A DNA stretch of 64,000 nt from Lachnospiraceae bacterium (GCA_017470735.1 JAFUYB010000042.1:1-64000), one strand, 5' to 3'; positions 7,811 through 17,107 are shown, numbered from the stretch's first letter. Notes: generated by a model not told the origin, from the letters alone. Made by a program: numbers and translations.

Positions 7811-9751
7811 TCAAGGATTTGAACCCCCTGCGATTACTGTTACCGAACAGCTTTCTGTATACTCTACGCCACCCGCCATGCATTTGACATTAATTGTTGT
7901 TTTTCCTTCAGCACATCCATAAATACGGGTTGTAGGTGAGGTTTCCATGCCAGAAACCACTATCGCTACTCTTTTATCTGAACTTGTCCATTCCCACTCC
8001 GCACTTTCCAATATATCCCCAGGAACATCTATTAACGATGCCGATATTTCTTCTTCTCCGCCCACAGATATTTCTAGCGACTTCGTGCTTAAAGAAATAC
8101 TTCCCGTTACGGTTAAATTATCCTCTTCTACCCAAACAAGCATCTGCGTAGAATATCCGCCATCCACTGTTGTAACAGTAATGATTGCATCACCCTCACT
8201 GATAGCAGTCAAATTCCCCGATTGATCCACTTTCACGATACCTTCATTATCGCTTGACCATGTCACAGCTTTATTGGTCGCATTCTCCGGGGAAATCGTA
8301 ATTGCTGATGCCATTGCTTCCGTTTGACCAACTGTTAATGTAAAATGTGGGCTATTTGTAGTTATACCTGTCACCGCAACCGTCGGTTCACTGCTCGAGG
8401 ATGAACTAGAGGACGATGAACCCGAACTCCCGCCAGAAGAAGACGAGCTGCCCCCTCCGGATGAGCTCCTGCTGGACGAAGACGAACTGCTGCTGGAAGA
8501 TGAGCTGTCATCATCGTCGGAACTATCTTCGGAACTGCTGCTGTCAGACGAACTGTCTGAGCTGCTGTCCGTATTGGTCGTACTGTCCGCGGAAGACGCG
8601 TCGCCAGCCGTATCGGTCTCCGGCGTGGTGTCCACCGTCTGGGTCGTATCTGTCGTAGTCTGCGTTGTAATATTGTTTGCTGTCGCGTTGGCAGCGAACG
8701 CCGCTTGTTGGGCTGCCTGCTGCGCTGCGGCTTCTTGTGCCTGAGCCTCGGCTTCTGCCGCCGCGGCCGCTTCTGCCTCTTCCCGCGCGGCCTGCGCCGC
8801 TGCTTCCTGTGCCTCTGTAATGGCGTCGCGCAGCTGCGCTCCTGACATATTGCCGATATCCGCCACTGCGTTTGCCGTGTTGCTGCCCGTTACCAATCCC
8901 TGATCGGTCTCCTGCAGATAATCCCGCACTGCCGCATTGTTTGCCTGGTATTCTGAAAATGTCTGCCCATAGGACTGCGCCGCCCCTGCTGCCGCGGCCC
9001 GCTCCGCAATCCTCGACAGCCGGGACGCGCTCATGCCGCTTTCCTCGACGACGCGTTCCATTACGGCAGGATTCCTCGACAGCCGCTCCACATAGAACGG
9101 CGGCAGATCCGACTCCCGTGTCTTGTTCACACGGAACTCAATACTGTCATCACCTTTTTTGTCATCATAAAAATAAGTATGAAGCGACTGTCCTGCCTCT
9201 ACATCCGCCTCACGCGTTCCGCCCGTTTTCGGATTCGTACCGGTCACATGCACCTTGCCGGAAGTCAGATGCAATGTGGTTTCCCCCGTTTTGGGATCTA
9301 CACTCTCATAACCTGATGTGCCGCGGATGCCGACCATCAGCGTCTGGGACTGGATATCAAAGCTCTCACCATCCTCCAGCTTCTTTGTCGTATAAAAATA
9401 CAGACCGCCTGTGGCAAGGTTGACACGGAGCTGCTGATCCTCCTGATTGAAATCCGCTGAGCTTTCCTCATCGAGACCGACTGCCTTGGAATCGTCCAAA
9501 TTGAGGTCGGCATAGCTTGCAGCCTGCGTCGAAAGCACATTGCCATTGCGAAGCATCATATCCTCGCGCAATGTCATGTTCTTGCCCTCATTCTCCAGCG
9601 ATACCTCGCCCTCATAGCGCATCAGCCGGATCGTCGTCGCAAGCAGATCCTCGCCCCGCCCGAACAGCAGAAAAGCAGCCACTGCCGCGACAATCGCCAC
9701 TGCCAGCAGTCCTGCCGCTATCTTTTGTTTTTTTGAAATCTGCCTCTTCAT
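7811..9751 (-). CDS. FecR-domain surface protein with Ser-rich linker and two Ig-like (BIG2) domains
   Basis: A 646-residue membrane-anchored exported protein. It has an N-terminal membrane helix after a basic start (about 8-30), a FecR domain (about 40-190, with the typical GIRGTSGYESVDP and LTSGKVHV strands), an Ala/Glu-rich helical stretch (about 305-355), a Ser/Asp-rich low-complexity linker (about 380-455), and two C-terminal bacterial Ig-like group 2 domains (about 459-546 and 547-640). FecR domains sense or transmit signals at the envelope; FecR-like proteins are found beside CHASE2 cyclases in several phyla, which suggests it feeds the cyclase genes 241 bp downstream. The Ser-rich linker is encoded by simple three-base repeats and may vary in length. 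AGGAG precedes the ATG. Confidence 0.88.
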   Translation of the reverse strand: MKRQISKKQKIAAGLLAVAIVAAVAAFLLFGRGEDLLATTIRLMRYEGEVSLENEGKNMTLREDMMLRNGNVLSTQAASYADLNLDDSKAVGLDEESSADFNQEDQQLRVNLATGGLYFYTTKKLEDGESFDIQSQTLMVGIRGTSGYESVDPKTGETTLHLTSGKVHVTGTNPKTGGTREADVEAGQSLHTYFYDDKKGDDSIEFRVNKTRESDLPPFYVERLSRNPAVMERVVEESGMSASRLSRIAERAAAAGAAQSYGQTFSEYQANNAAVRDYLQETDQGLVTGSNTANAVADIGNMSGAQLRDAITEAQEAAAQAAREEAEAAAAAEAEAQAQEAAAQQAAQQAAFAANATANNITTQTTTDTTQTVDTTPETDTAGDASSADSTTNTDSSSDSSSDSSSSEDSSDDDDSSSSSSSSSSSSRSSSGGGSSSSSGGSSGSSSSSSSSSSEPTVAVTGITTNSPHFTLTVGQTEAMASAITISPENATNKAVTWSSDNEGIVKVDQSGNLTAISEGDAIITVTTVDGGYSTQMLVWVEEDNLTVTGSISLSTKSLEISVGGEEEISASLIDVPGDILESAEWEWTSSDKRVAIVVSGMETSPTTRIYGCAEGKTTINVKCMAGGVEYTESCSVTVIAGGSNP

Positions 9752-9776
9752 TGTTCTCTCCTCATTTTAATCACCA

Positions 9777-10379
9777 TCACTCCGCAAACCGCGAAAAATT
9801 CAGCTTCAATTTTCCCCCATATATATACACCGGCACATCATCCGTGAAGCCGTAAAAGTGCAGTTCAAAATCCATATCTTCTATTATATATACGGAAATA
9901 TTCTGCTCCATCGGGTTGATGATCCAGTACTCCCGAACTCCTGCTTCCATATAGAGATTCAGCTTGCGCAGATAATCATGCCGGTAATTGGACGGCGAAG
10001 CAATTTCAATCACCCAGTCCGGCGCGCCATTTACGCCGTGATCATCCACCTTGTCCGGATCGCAGACGACAAAGACATCCGGCTGAACGGCCGTGTCGCG
10101 GTTCTCAAACAGAAATACATCCACGCCCGCCGTAAAAACCTCACAATCCCCATCATTGCTTTGAATGAACTCACTGACTTTTTGATATGCGTCGTTCTGC
10201 ACCCGATTATGCACCACGCTCGTCCCCGCCATATCGTAAAGCACACCGTCGATCAGCTCTACGCGCGTTCCCTCAGGCAGCGCCATGTAATCCGCTAAAG
10301 TAAAATTGCCTCGCTGGTCTATAGTCTTCTTTTTTTCAGAGACAGACGCTTCTGTTTTTTCCAAAGGTAATGCATCCAT
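9777..10379 (-). CDS. Uma2 family (DUF820) endonuclease-like protein
   Basis: A 200-residue protein of the Uma2/DUF820 family, which has a PD-(D/E)XK-type nuclease fold. Family blocks seen are 'LADYMALPEGTRVELIDGVLYDMAG', 'VQPDVFVVCDPDK' and 'PDWVIEIASPSNYRHD...YMEAGVREYWIINP'; the Glu-Ile-Ala-Ser segment supplies the expected catalytic acid. The biological role of the family is not established; it is common in cyanobacteria and scattered in Firmicutes, often near mobile DNA. AAAGGAGG lies five bases before the ATG. It precedes the FecR gene by 25 bp on the same strand and could share its transcript. Confidence 0.88.
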   Translation of the reverse strand: MDALPLEKTEASVSEKKKTIDQRGNFTLADYMALPEGTRVELIDGVLYDMAGTSVVHNRVQNDAYQKVSEFIQSNDGDCEVFTAGVDVFLFENRDTAVQPDVFVVCDPDKVDDHGVNGAPDWVIEIASPSNYRHDYLRKLNLYMEAGVREYWIINPMEQNISVYIIEDMDFELHFYGFTDDVPVYIYGGKLKLNFSRFAE

Positions 10380-10550
10380 AGCAGCCTCCTTTATGCCAAT
10401 ATGACATCCTATGCTTTGCCATTTACCATATCACCTTTGCTCTGTCCAGTCAATTCGTATCAAGCATATTTGCCAATGCATTCCACTTTGTGGTTTGTTT
10501 TAAACAGCTACTATATCTTGTATCCTATCATAGCAACAGGGACATTACAA

Positions 10551-10591
10551 TATTGGCACAGTTTCTTTCAATGAAATTATCTGTGCCAATA
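10551..10591. promoter_or_regulatory. Perfect 11-bp inverted repeat, likely operator
   Basis: TATTGGCACAG (10551-10561) and CTGTGCCAATA (10581-10591) are perfect inverted arms with 19 bp between them; centre-to-centre spacing is 30 bp, about three helical turns. The right arm ends 26 bp before the -10 box of the following HTH gene, so a regulator bound here would touch the polymerase. Confidence 0.6.
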
Positions 10592-10617
10592 GTAGTGCGT
10601 TTTCTCATGTTTTCTGC

Positions 10618-10623
10618 TATAAT
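10618..10623 (+). promoter_or_regulatory. Extended -10 box of the double-HTH gene
   Basis: TGCTATAAT with the TATAAT at 10618-10623 is an extended -10 element; the matching -35 region is weak, as expected for a promoter that depends on an activator or on the TG extension. The start codon is 43 bp downstream. Confidence 0.55.
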
Positions 10624-10666
10624 CAGTTCCAAACGCAGCAATAATAATATAATGAAGGAATGCATT

Positions 10667-12460
10667 ATGTTAAAAGACCGGATTTCGACACTTTTTACCC
10701 TGCTTCAGTGCAGCAATTCAGACATCGCCCGCTATGCGGGCTGTGCGCAGTCCAATATTTCGCGCCTGAGGAGCGGCACCCGCACGCCCAAGGCGAACAG
10801 CCGCCCGACTGGCAAGCTGGCAGAGGGCGTCTATCTCTACGCGGAAAACGAGGCCTTGCTGCCCACGCTTGCTGAGCTTGTCCGGGCGGAAGATACCACG
10901 CAAAAGTCTGTCGTTCCTGCTCTGATCACATGGCTCTATGATGAAGGCGAGATCCATCTGCCCCATACTGCCGCGCCAAAGAGCAAGCGGGTACGCGCGT
11001 TGAAAAAGCAGACCTTCGGCGTAAAGCTGAACCGAATCATGGTGCTTTTGGATCTGTCAAACGCGCAGCTCGCCAAGCAGCTCAATGTGGATGATTCGCT
11101 GATCAGCCTGTACCGCAAAAAAGGGCATGTTCCGCCCAGCAGCCACGCGAGGCTGTCCGAGCTGTCGGAAGCCCTGTACATACGCGCGAAAAAGAAAGCA
11201 AAGCTCCGCGCCCTTGCCAAGCTTTGCTCCATCCCATTATCCGATTTAAATGCGGTATCACTGCAGGCGTGGCTGGACAGTGTCGATGAGAAAAGTCCCT
11301 CCGAAATCGCGGAGAATTTCCTGCTCTCGTTGGACTCGCTCCACCCGGTGCCGGGCATGCCGCCGGTGCTCCCGGAGCTTCCCGACATTCCGGAGGAATC
11401 CTGTTATTTTGGACTTAAAGGTCTCCGTCAAGCCGTCATCCGCCTGCTTTCCAACGCGGCACAGACTGGCGGGGAGCTGCTGCTTTTTTCAGACGAACCG
11501 ATGAAATGGATGAGCCGTGACAAGAAATTTTTCTCGCTATGGACGGCCTTAATGCTTTCGTGCCTGCATAGCGGTGTCCAGATCCGGATCATCCACAATA
11601 TGAACCGCAATCCGGCGGAAATGGCGGATGCGATCAAGGGCTGGTTCCCGCTCTATATCGCAGGACAGATCACGCCCTATGTGTTCCGCCAGCCGCAGAA
11701 CCAGCGGTTTTTTCACACCCTGTTCCTGCATTCCGGCACGGCATGCATTTTCGGCTATATCCCCGCTTCCGCAAAGGAACAGACCCGGTGGTACGAATAC
11801 ATCACGGATAAAAAACGGCTGAACGCGATCCACAAGGCTTACAGCGATATGCTTGCCCGTGACGCGCAGCCTTTCCTTAAGACCTACCGTACCCCGCAGC
11901 GGGAGGAATATTTTGAATGGTTCAACCGGAAAATGACAACGGAAAGCTTTCTGCTGTCGGGTCTGCCGGTCGTTACCATGCCCGATACCCTTTTAGAGCG
12001 CATATTAAGCCGCACAGAGCTTGATCATGCGCGCCAAACGGCGCTGCTTTCGTTCTATCAGAGGCAACAGGAATTATTTATGAATCTGATCGAAAAGAAA
12101 GCTGTCGACCTGATCCTGCATTTGCCGGATCAGTCCCCTGCGGATGAAGGCATGCCTGTTAATTTCAGTCCGGAGCTGGTTGATTTAGAGATCACATACC
12201 AAAAGGAAGAATACGAAGAGCATCTTGCCGCGTTTGACCTGCTGCTTAAAGAAAAACCAAACCTGCATCTGACGCTTTTGTCATTTTCGCCATTTCAGGA
12301 TATCCAGCTCATCATAAAAAAAGACGCTGTCTCTGTGCTGCGCAGCGGCAAGCCTTACGGCGCGTTCGTCTTTTTTAACCCGATGCTGACGCAGTCGGTC
12401 AGGGATTATCTGGATACATTAAAGACGGAATACGGCGAGCCTGTTTCATCATTCAATTAA
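10667..12460 (+). CDS. Large protein with two helix-turn-helix domains, function unknown
   Basis: A 597-residue protein. Residues 1-60 contain a helix-turn-helix (NSDIARYAGCAQSNISRLRSG) and residues about 118-170 a second (LSNAQLAKQLNVDDSLISLYR), both of XRE/lambda-repressor type. The remaining ~380 residues contain no domain I recognise; a segment near 285-400 (FSDEPMKWMSRD..., IRIIHNMNRNP, FLHSGTACIFGYIP) alternates strands and helices and may be a sensor or enzymatic domain. The start at 10667 has AAGGA seven bases upstream; more upstream ATGs lack one. It stands alone on the plus strand between minus-strand operons, behind an 11-bp inverted repeat, and probably regulates its own promoter. 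It converges on rsmI with 15 bp between. Confidence 0.75.
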   Translation: MLKDRISTLFTLLQCSNSDIARYAGCAQSNISRLRSGTRTPKANSRPTGKLAEGVYLYAENEALLPTLAELVRAEDTTQKSVVPALITWLYDEGEIHLPHTAAPKSKRVRALKKQTFGVKLNRIMVLLDLSNAQLAKQLNVDDSLISLYRKKGHVPPSSHARLSELSEALYIRAKKKAKLRALAKLCSIPLSDLNAVSLQAWLDSVDEKSPSEIAENFLLSLDSLHPVPGMPPVLPELPDIPEESCYFGLKGLRQAVIRLLSNAAQTGGELLLFSDEPMKWMSRDKKFFSLWTALMLSCLHSGVQIRIIHNMNRNPAEMADAIKGWFPLYIAGQITPYVFRQPQNQRFFHTLFLHSGTACIFGYIPASAKEQTRWYEYITDKKRLNAIHKAYSDMLARDAQPFLKTYRTPQREEYFEWFNRKMTTESFLLSGLPVVTMPDTLLERILSRTELDHARQTALLSFYQRQQELFMNLIEKKAVDLILHLPDQSPADEGMPVNFSPELVDLEITYQKEEYEEHLAAFDLLLKEKPNLHLTLLSFSPFQDIQLIIKKDAVSVLRSGKPYGAFVFFNPMLTQSVRDYLDTLKTEYGEPVSSFN

Positions 12461-12475
12461 CTAACGCTTCTTATC

Positions 12476-13333
12476 TTACCGGCAGACCGCATCATACACA
12501 TCCCGCTTCCGGATACCGCGGTCTGCCGCGACCCGCTTCATCGCCTCCTTGCGGTCCATCCCTTCATCCATGTACCGCTGGAAATGTTCGGCAATAGAAA
12601 TGTCTTTCCATTGGTCGTATTTTTCATTTACGACTTCTAGAAAGGTCTTCCCCTCGATAACGACCACATATTCGCCTCTCGGTTCATTTGCCTCACATTG
12701 ACGGACCGCCTCGGAGAGCAGCATCATTTCTTTTTCTTCGTAACGCTTGGTCAGCTCACGGCAGAGTACCACACGGCGGTCGCCGAGTGTCCCGTGCAGC
12801 TCGCGGAGCGTTGCCAATAAGTGATGCGGCGCCTCATAGATTATCATAGTCCGTGTCTCGTTCTTCAGCTCCTCGAGCACCTGCTGCCGTTTCTTTTTCT
12901 TCTTCGGCAAAAACGCCTCAAACGCAAACCGCCTGCTTGAAAGCCCACTCGTCGTAACGGCACAGGCTGCCGCGACTGCGCCAGGCACTGCATAAACCGG
13001 GATACCCTCTTCTACGCAGGCCGCCACGAGCTCTTCGCCCGGGTCGGATATCCCCGGCGTGCCCGCATCCGTGATCACGGCAAGCGTCTGACCGGTCTTA
13101 AGCTTTTCCAGGAGTACCGGCAGCTTGCCCAGCTTGTTGTGCTCGTGATAAGAGGTAGTCGGCGTATGGATATCGTAGTGGGTGAGCAGCTTTGCAGATG
13201 TCCGCGTGTCTTCGGCACAGATCAGATCCGCTTCTTTAAGCAGCCGCACCGCGCGGAATGTGATATCCTCCAGATTGCCGATCGGCGTGGCGATCAAATA
13301 CAGTACGCCATATTTCTGCTCTGTGTCTTCCAT
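12476..13333 (-). CDS. rsmI: 16S rRNA (cytidine-1402 2'-O)-methyltransferase RsmI
   Basis: SAM-dependent enzyme that 2'-O-methylates C1402 in the decoding centre of 16S rRNA. The 285 residues show the tetrapyrrole-methylase fold: LYLIATPIGNLEDITFRA, ICAEDTRTSAKLL, the Gly-rich DAGTPGISDPGE and the AVPGAVAAACA segments. The C-terminal RsmI-specific region ends KRVAADRGIRKRDVYDAVC. I place the start at the ATG at 13333 (GGGGAG upstream), which gives the family's usual length; a GTG at 13414 would add 27 residues with no homology-like pattern. It is the last gene of the minus-strand operon that begins at 20.2 kb, 86 bp after trmN6. Confidence 0.94.
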   Translation of the reverse strand: MEDTEQKYGVLYLIATPIGNLEDITFRAVRLLKEADLICAEDTRTSAKLLTHYDIHTPTTSYHEHNKLGKLPVLLEKLKTGQTLAVITDAGTPGISDPGEELVAACVEEGIPVYAVPGAVAAACAVTTSGLSSRRFAFEAFLPKKKKKRQQVLEELKNETRTMIIYEAPHHLLATLRELHGTLGDRRVVLCRELTKRYEEKEMMLLSEAVRQCEANEPRGEYVVVIEGKTFLEVVNEKYDQWKDISIAEHFQRYMDEGMDRKEAMKRVAADRGIRKRDVYDAVCR

Positions 13334-13419
13334 AATATACCCGCTCCCCTGCATTTTTGCGCCAAATGCTTTACCGCTGCGCCACTGATCGAGGCCAATA
13401 TCCCCGGCGCTCACCCTTT

Positions 13420-14169
13420 TTAGTACCCATACACTTCTATGATCTCGCGTGTATACACATCCGGCTTTTCATAGACGACTAGCGGCGGATCCACGGTCAG
13501 ATAAGGCTTTGCGTCCCGCACGCCCTCGACGAGAACCATATTCGGCTCGCGGTCCGCGAACGGATACACCATGCGCAGCCGCTTCATCTCCAGTCCTGCC
13601 TCATGCATCAGCACGACAAGCTCGGTCAGCCGGAACGGCCGGTGCACAAAATAAGCCCTGCCCTTCGGACGCAGCAGCCCTGCCGTCTGTGTTATCATTT
13701 CCGACAACGACAATTTGACCTCATGCCTCGCGATCGTCCGGACATCGTCGGCGTTCTGCAAGCCGTGTCCGCCCTTCATATACGGCGGATTGCAGGTCAC
13801 CACATCAAAAGAGGCTCTGCCAAACCGCTCTGTGGCATCCCTGACATCCCCCTGCTCCATCGCGATCCGCTCATTCAGTCCGTTTGCCGCGACGCTCCGC
13901 TGCGCCATATCCACATTTTCCGCCAAAAGCTCCAGACCGGTAAAGTGCTTCCCCTGCGTCTTGGCGGACAAAAGCAGCGGAATGATCCCATTTCCGCTGC
14001 ATAAATCCATTACCCTTTCGCCGGGCTTCACCTTCGCGAATCCCGACAGCAGTACGGCGTCCATCCCAAAACAGAAGCCGTCCGCCCGCTGAATGATCCG
14101 CAGCCCGTTCCTCTGCAGATCGTCAAACCGCTCGCCGTCCTTAAGCCAGCTTTGCCCTTCATCCCTCAT
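13420..14169 (-). CDS. trmN6: tRNA1(Val) adenine-37 N6-methyltransferase-like protein (YabB/YfiC)
   Basis: A 249-residue class I SAM methyltransferase. The SAM site is VMDLCSGNGIIPLLLS and the catalytic motif CNPPYMK marks an amino-methylating enzyme of the TrmN6/YabB group, which modifies A37 of tRNA-Val in E. coli. The N-terminal 'QRADGFCFGMDAVLLSGFA' is diagnostic of this family. Neighbours are ricT upstream and rsmI downstream, the same context as yabB in Bacillus. The Shine-Dalgarno is weak, so translation may depend on the preceding gene 21 bp away. Confidence 0.9.
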   Translation of the reverse strand: MRDEGQSWLKDGERFDDLQRNGLRIIQRADGFCFGMDAVLLSGFAKVKPGERVMDLCSGNGIIPLLLSAKTQGKHFTGLELLAENVDMAQRSVAANGLNERIAMEQGDVRDATERFGRASFDVVTCNPPYMKGGHGLQNADDVRTIARHEVKLSLSEMITQTAGLLRPKGRAYFVHRPFRLTELVVLMHEAGLEMKRLRMVYPFADREPNMVLVEGVRDAKPYLTVDPPLVVYEKPDVYTREIIEVYGY

Positions 14170-14190
14170 TCTGCTTTACCACAAACTGCC

Positions 14191-15507
14191 TTACTCCGTT
14201 TCCTGCCGGTCGGTGCGGTAACCGCGGCTGTAACCGCCGTTGCGGTGCGATTTTCCGCTGTCCTTGCGGTTCTGCCGGTTTTGATTCTGGTTTTTATTTT
14301 GGTTTTTGTTGCGGTTTTGATTCTTATTCTTGCCCTGTCCGGCGTTTTTCGGCTGTCCGCTGCCGGAATCCTGCTTCTTTTCCTGTTTGCCGCCGTCCTG
14401 CTTTTTATTCTTCGGCTTCTGCTGCTGGTTCTGGTTTTTATTTTTGTTCCGGCTGCGGCTGCGGTTACGATTACGGTTTCGATCGCTCCGGTCGTTGTTT
14501 TTCCCGGATTCTTTACCCGTCATATCGTCTGACGGAAGGCTTTCTTCAACCGCCCGCAGGCCCTTCAGCTCTGCCTCGACCGCCTCACCTGCGGCGATCT
14601 TTTCCTGGATTTCCGCTTCCAGCTTTTCACGGAGCTTTACCTCCAGCTCCTGCTGCATTTTGGCGACTGCTTCCGCCGACGGACGCCCCGAACGGCGCGG
14701 CGTCAGTCCCAGCTCGGAGACCGGATATTCCTTCATCTCCCGCGTGTCGCCGTCTTCAAAGATCACCAGAACGCTCTGCTTTAGAATATTGACCGACCGT
14801 ATCGTGCCCGTTTCCCCGTCAACATTCGTCGCGAAATCACCGCTCCGCGGCATCGTGCGGTTTAGATACTCGTAAGTCTCTTCCTCATGCGCCAGACAGC
14901 ACATCAGCCGTCCGCAGACGCCTGAGATCTTGGTCGGGTTCAGGGAAAGATTCTGTTCCTTTGCCATCTTGATCGATACCGGCGCGAACCCCGACAGATA
15001 GGTCGTGCAGCAAAGCTCCCTGCCGCAGATGCCGATGCCGCCTAACAGCCTCGTCTCATCGCGGACGCCGACCTGCCTCAGCTCTATCCTTGTGCGGAAT
15101 ACCGACGCAAGCACACGCACCAGCTCCCGGAAATCCACGCGGCCGTCCGCCGTAAAGTAAAACAGCAGCTTCTTGCGGTCAAAGGTGTATTCCGCGTGGA
15201 TCAGCTTCATCGGCAGCTTAAGCTCCGCAATCTTTTCCTTGCAGATGCGGTAAGCTTCCTTTTCTTTTTCTATGTTTTCCGTTACAATCTGCCGGTCCTC
15301 ATCGGTCGCGATACGGAGAATATTCTTGATGATCGCCGGCAGCTTGTCATCCTCCCGCTCCATCGGCGGGATGGACACCGTGCCAAATTCCGTGCCGTCG
15401 CCCGCACGCACAACCACATCCATGCCGACCGCCAGCTCCAGCTCTCCCGGATCATAATAATAGCTTTTTCCGGTATGGCGGAACCGGACTCCAACAATCG
15501 TTTTCAT
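14191..15507 (-). CDS. ricT: RicT/YaaT-like PSP1-domain protein with Asn/Lys-rich tail
   Basis: RicT in Bacillus forms an iron-sulfur complex with RicA and RicF that promotes RNase Y activity, biofilm formation and sporulation. The first ~280 of 438 residues are PSP1/YaaT: GVRFRHTGKSYYYDPGE at the start, and the cysteine cluster GGIGICGRELCCTTYL plus SGVCGRLMCCLAHEEE that carries the conserved cysteines. Residues about 330-430 are an unusual low-complexity tail of Asn, Lys, Arg and Gln (RNRNRNRSRSRNKNKN-type), not found in Bacillus RicT and probably an RNA-contact or disordered region. No RicA or RicF gene is visible in the window. Between holB (73 bp) and trmN6. Confidence 0.9.
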   Translation of the reverse strand: MKTIVGVRFRHTGKSYYYDPGELELAVGMDVVVRAGDGTEFGTVSIPPMEREDDKLPAIIKNILRIATDEDRQIVTENIEKEKEAYRICKEKIAELKLPMKLIHAEYTFDRKKLLFYFTADGRVDFRELVRVLASVFRTRIELRQVGVRDETRLLGGIGICGRELCCTTYLSGFAPVSIKMAKEQNLSLNPTKISGVCGRLMCCLAHEEETYEYLNRTMPRSGDFATNVDGETGTIRSVNILKQSVLVIFEDGDTREMKEYPVSELGLTPRRSGRPSAEAVAKMQQELEVKLREKLEAEIQEKIAAGEAVEAELKGLRAVEESLPSDDMTGKESGKNNDRSDRNRNRNRSRSRNKNKNQNQQQKPKNKKQDGGKQEKKQDSGSGQPKNAGQGKNKNQNRNKNQNKNQNQNRQNRKDSGKSHRNGGYSRGYRTDRQETE

Positions 15508-15580
15508 GAAAAAATGTACACTCCTCTGTTATCTTCAATTTACTGTTTGACTTCTTCTGCCGGATGCCTTAAGCTGCCCT

Positions 15581-16567
15581 TCACCGAATTTCCAACAATA
15601 ACTGCTGCATCACGCGCCCGCTGCCCACACGCTCCGCCAAATGCTCCCGCGCTTTGGCGATGGCGGCAAGATTTGCTTTCAGCTTCCGGTAGGAAAGCCG
15701 GCGTGCCGCCTGCGAGATTGCGTATGCATCCTCCTGATATGTCAGGGCCTCTTTTTTTTCCAGCGCCTTATATACTAACACATCCCGGTACCAAATGACA
15801 AAAAAATCGAAGATTTCTGTCATCCGTTCGCGATACGCCTCGTCCAACGCATCCGCGTCCGCCAGCAATTGATCCGGGGCGCGGTCGTCCATATGAGCCA
15901 GCAGCTCCACGACCGTCTGACGCATCTGCGCAAAATCCTCGCTCTCCGCCAGGCTGCCCGCTTTGCCCAGATTCCCCTGCGCAAAAGCGCTGATCACCTT
16001 TGCCTCATATTCGGGCATATTTTCATTGCGCATCAGCCAGCCCGTCACCTGCACATCCGACAGCGGCGTCAGGGACAATTTAATGCACCTCGAAAGCACT
16101 GTCTGCAAAAATCCGTCCATGCTTGTTGCCAGCAAAAGTAAAACCGCGTAAGCAGGCGGATCCTCAAGCGTCTTTAAAAGCGCATTCTGCGACGGCAAGT
16201 TGATCTTTTCTGCCTCGTCAATGATATATATCTTGTACGGACCGTAGTACGGACGCACCGCAACATCCTCCGTCACCTGCGTGCGGATCTCCCCGATCTT
16301 GATCTCATTCGATTTTTTTTCGCGCATGACACGGATAATGTCCGGGTGGTTGCCGCTCGCTGCCATTTTGCAGGAATGGCACTCGCCGCAGGGCTCATCA
16401 CCGCCCCGCTCACACAAAAGCGCCGCCGCAAACGCATTTGCCAGCGTCTTTTTGCCCGACAGCTTTTCGCCCTCAAGTATGTATGCCTGCGACGGCTGCT
16501 TCAGCCGGACGGCGCGCTGCAGATGCGCCTTGACCGCGTCCTGCCCGATGATATCGGAAAATTTCAT
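15581..16567 (-). CDS. holB: DNA polymerase III delta' subunit
   Basis: Clamp-loader subunit that helps load the beta sliding clamp. The 328-residue AAA+ protein shows IIGQDAVKAHLQRAV at the start, a Walker-A-like but degenerate GEKLSGKKT, a zinc module with four cysteines (CERGGDEPCGECHSC), the Walker B region KIYIIDEAEKI, the sensor TSMDGFLQTVLSRC with its arginine, and a C-terminal helical collar. Delta' does not hydrolyse ATP well, in keeping with the altered P-loop. AGAGGA precedes the ATG. It lies between yaaR (99 bp) and ricT as in Bacillus. Confidence 0.93.
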   Translation of the reverse strand: MKFSDIIGQDAVKAHLQRAVRLKQPSQAYILEGEKLSGKKTLANAFAAALLCERGGDEPCGECHSCKMAASGNHPDIIRVMREKKSNEIKIGEIRTQVTEDVAVRPYYGPYKIYIIDEAEKINLPSQNALLKTLEDPPAYAVLLLLATSMDGFLQTVLSRCIKLSLTPLSDVQVTGWLMRNENMPEYEAKVISAFAQGNLGKAGSLAESEDFAQMRQTVVELLAHMDDRAPDQLLADADALDEAYRERMTEIFDFFVIWYRDVLVYKALEKKEALTYQEDAYAISQAARRLSYRKLKANLAAIAKAREHLAERVGSGRVMQQLLLEIR

Positions 16568-16666
16568 TTATGTCCTCTGATCTGCCATTTATGGGAATAT
16601 GCATCCCATGCCGGCGGAAAGTGTCTCCATTTTCAAATGGTCATATCTGAATAATACGACATATAA

Positions 16667-17107
16667 TCATGTCGAAATATCTAATAAGAGCCCCCGGATA
16701 TCGTCTACTCTACCCAGAATGTCGAGGTGATCTTTTTCATCAGCGACCAGTGCTTCCGCCAGATCGTCAAGATTCTTGTCCACGAGTTTCACCATACCGT
16801 AGACCCGGTGCCGCCCGCGCCGGTCCAAGAAATTTTCCCGCGAAAACTTATGCGACCGGTTGACGACTTCATTGACAAATTCCTTGACCAGCGAGCGGTA
16901 CTGCCGCATATCGCGGATGTCCATATGCTCGGAAATCCGCTTCCCCTGCTCGTCGATCTTGTCCATCAGGGTAGTCAGGCGTTCCTGGAGATCCTCGTCT
17001 TCGATTGCCGATGCCAGCGTAAATTTAAATTGACCGTCGCCTTTGGAGACTTCTTTGGTCTCGGTGGTCTGCTGGATGGGGTTAATGTCGTTGATTTTGA
17101 TGTCCAT
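16667..17107 (-). CDS. yaaR: YaaR family protein (DUF327)
   Basis: A 146-residue helical protein of unknown biochemical function, conserved beside holB across Firmicutes. Family blocks are '[22 protein letters not shown]', '[20 protein letters not shown]' and '[22 protein letters not shown]'. AAAGGA lies before the ATG. The first 25 residues are polar and probably disordered. Its steady linkage to the clamp-loader gene suggests a housekeeping role, but none is known to me. Confidence 0.88.
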   Translation of the reverse strand: MDIKINDINPIQQTTETKEVSKGDGQFKFTLASAIEDEDLQERLTTLMDKIDEQGKRISEHMDIRDMRQYRSLVKEFVNEVVNRSHKFSRENFLDRRGRHRVYGMVKLVDKNLDDLAEALVADEKDHLDILGRVDDIRGLLLDIST

